Origin: Candidatus Pseudobutyricicoccus lothianensis
Lineage (GTDB): Bacteria; Bacillota; Clostridia; Oscillospirales; Butyricicoccaceae
Direction of reading: 5' to 3'
NCBI GenBank assembly: GCA_904419295.1
Contig: CAJFRA010000007.1
Location: 1-64,000 of the forward strand
Length of the DNA stretch: 64,000 nt
Below are positions 63,178 to 64,000 of the stretch, piece after piece (position 1 is the first letter of the stretch; each line of letters starts with the position of its first letter). Made by a program: the position numbers and the translations under genes. Under the pieces are notes generated by a model. The model saw only the letters and a list, made by a program, of their open reading frames with translations, ran no database searches and had not been told where the DNA came from.

Positions 63178-64000
63178 ACATGGATGCGTATCCACTGCTG
63201 TCTCATATCACATCGCCCCACGATGTGGGCAAACTCACCGATGAACAGCTGGTCTCCCTGTGTGCCGAGATCCGCTTGTTCCTCATTGCCAATCTATCCA
63301 ATACCGGCGGCCATTTGGCCTCGAACCTAGGCATCGTGGAGATCGCCACTGCCATCGATAGCGTCTATCAGTCGCCCAAAGACAAGATCATCTACGACGT
63401 TGGCCACCAGTGCTATGTCCACAAAATGCTCACTGGCCGCCAAGACCGGTTTCCTACACTGCGGCAGTTCCAAGGGCTCAGCGGATTCCCGCGCCCGGAT
63501 GAGAGCGTGCACGACGCCTACATCGGCGGCCACGCCTCCATGTCGATCTCCGCGGCGCTGGGTATGGCCCGTGCCCGGACCCTCCGGGGTGAGGACTCCA
63601 GCGTGGTCTGCGTCATTGGCGACGGCGCGCTGACTGGCGGCATGGCCTATGAAGCCCTCAATGACGCCGGCCAATCGGGGGAGCCTTTGGTAGTGGTGTA
63701 CAACGACAATGAAATGTCCATCAGCCCCAATGTGGGCGCCGTGGCCAAGCGCCTTTCCAAAATACGGCTGAAGCCCCAATACATCAATTTGAAAAGGCGG
63801 GTCAAGGCTTTGTTCCGCCGGTACCAATGGGGCGAAAAGGCCATTGCCAAAGTTTCGGCCAGCAAGCGCAAGCTCCGCTCTGTGCTGCTGCGGCAGACGA
63901 TCTTTGACTTGATGGGTTTTACTTACCTGGGGCCGGCCGATGGCAACGACATCAAGACCGTCAAATACCTGCTCACCGAGGCGAAAAAGCTCCACCGGCC
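63174..64000 (+). CDS. dxs: 1-deoxy-D-xylulose-5-phosphate synthase, 5' part
   Basis: First enzyme of the MEP isoprenoid pathway, thiamine-diphosphate dependent; the window ends after about 275 codons. Visible motifs are GGHLASNLGIVE, VGHQCYVHKMLTGR, GDGALTGGMAYEALN and VYNDNEMSISPN. Two motifs deviate from the textbook enzyme: GGHASMSIS for the TGHSSTSIS type, and YLGPADGND for YLGP(I/V)DGHD. ATG 63174 overlaps the oapA stop; ATG 63180 is an alternative. The gene continues past the window edge. Confidence 0.93.
   Translation, partial: MNMDAYPLLSHITSPHDVGKLTDEQLVSLCAEIRLFLIANLSNTGGHLASNLGIVEIATAIDSVYQSPKDKIIYDVGHQCYVHKMLTGRQDRFPTLRQFQGLSGFPRPDESVHDAYIGGHASMSISAALGMARARTLRGEDSSVVCVIGDGALTGGMAYEALNDAGQSGEPLVVVYNDNEMSISPNVGAVAKRLSKIRLKPQYINLKRRVKALFRRYQWGEKAIAKVSASKRKLRSVLLRQTIFDLMGFTYLGPADGNDIKTVKYLLTEAKKLHR

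Overview
The window is 64 kb of GC-rich DNA (roughly 60% by eye) in which every gene I can support lies on the + strand. Gene content and order are those of an endospore-forming member of the Clostridia. The complete spoIIIAA-AH operon, spoIVA, a SipL-like gene, spoVM, yunB, ytfJ and a SpoIVFA/SpoIVFB-like pair indicate sporulation. The IspH-S1 fusion, the TIGR03960/TIGR03936 pair and the high GC suggest the Ruminococcaceae/Oscillospirales; that placement is inference. I see no tRNA, rRNA, CRISPR array, insertion sequence or prophage. This is core chromosome.

Layout. (1) 0.2-5.8 kb: a DUF3343/cysteine-desulfurase-like pair, then the c-di-AMP genes cdaA-cdaR, a COG2509 flavoprotein and an RseC-like protein. 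(2) 5.8-19.3 kb: the B. subtilis-like block yicC-remA-gmk-rpoZ-priA-def-fmt-(zinc peptidase)-rsmB-rlmN-prpC-prkC-rsgA-thiN. (3) 19.3-24.4 kb: a spore-coat and engulfment cluster with a 48-aa membrane peptide, a 26-codon spoVM, sipL-like, spoIVA and an M23/M50 pair. (4) 24.4-30.8 kb: two radical-SAM-linked genes, rplS, lepB, rbgA, rnhB, yraN and a phosphoesterase. (5) 30.8-37.4 kb: tig-clpP-clpX-lon-engB. (6) 37.4-49.0 kb: lysA, an M50 protease, scpA-scpB, DUF2953, ytfJ, a D,D-carboxypeptidase, rluB, an RpiR regulator, a flavoprotein, cmk, plsC and ispH-rpsA. (7) 49.1-57.0 kb: yunB, ligA and spoIIIAA-AH. (8) 57.0-64.0 kb: an Asp23-like gene, nusB, a TsaD-like paralogue, xseA-xseB, ispA, a PAP2-like protein, a ~640-nt structured non-coding RNA, an OapA-like membrane protein and the 5' part of dxs.

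The most striking item is the last block. The gene-free ~700 bases between the ispA/PAP2 genes and dxs have their own extended -10 promoter, many stable helices and GNRA-type loops, and are followed at once by a basic, multi-pass membrane protein. This is the known context of OLE RNA (Ornate, Large, Extremophilic) and its partner OapA. The assignment rests on synteny, size and the partner protein, not on a covariance-model search. The oapA frame has no ATG, GTG or TTG behind its Shine-Dalgarno, so it may start at AUC.

Other points worth attention are a spoVM-sipL-spoIVA cluster that would encode the whole coat-basement complex; a repeated promoter-like element before spoIIIAA and again between spoIIIAB and spoIIIAC; an internal Shine-Dalgarno and promoter-like site inside ispH-rpsA; and a nested stem structure in the lon leader.
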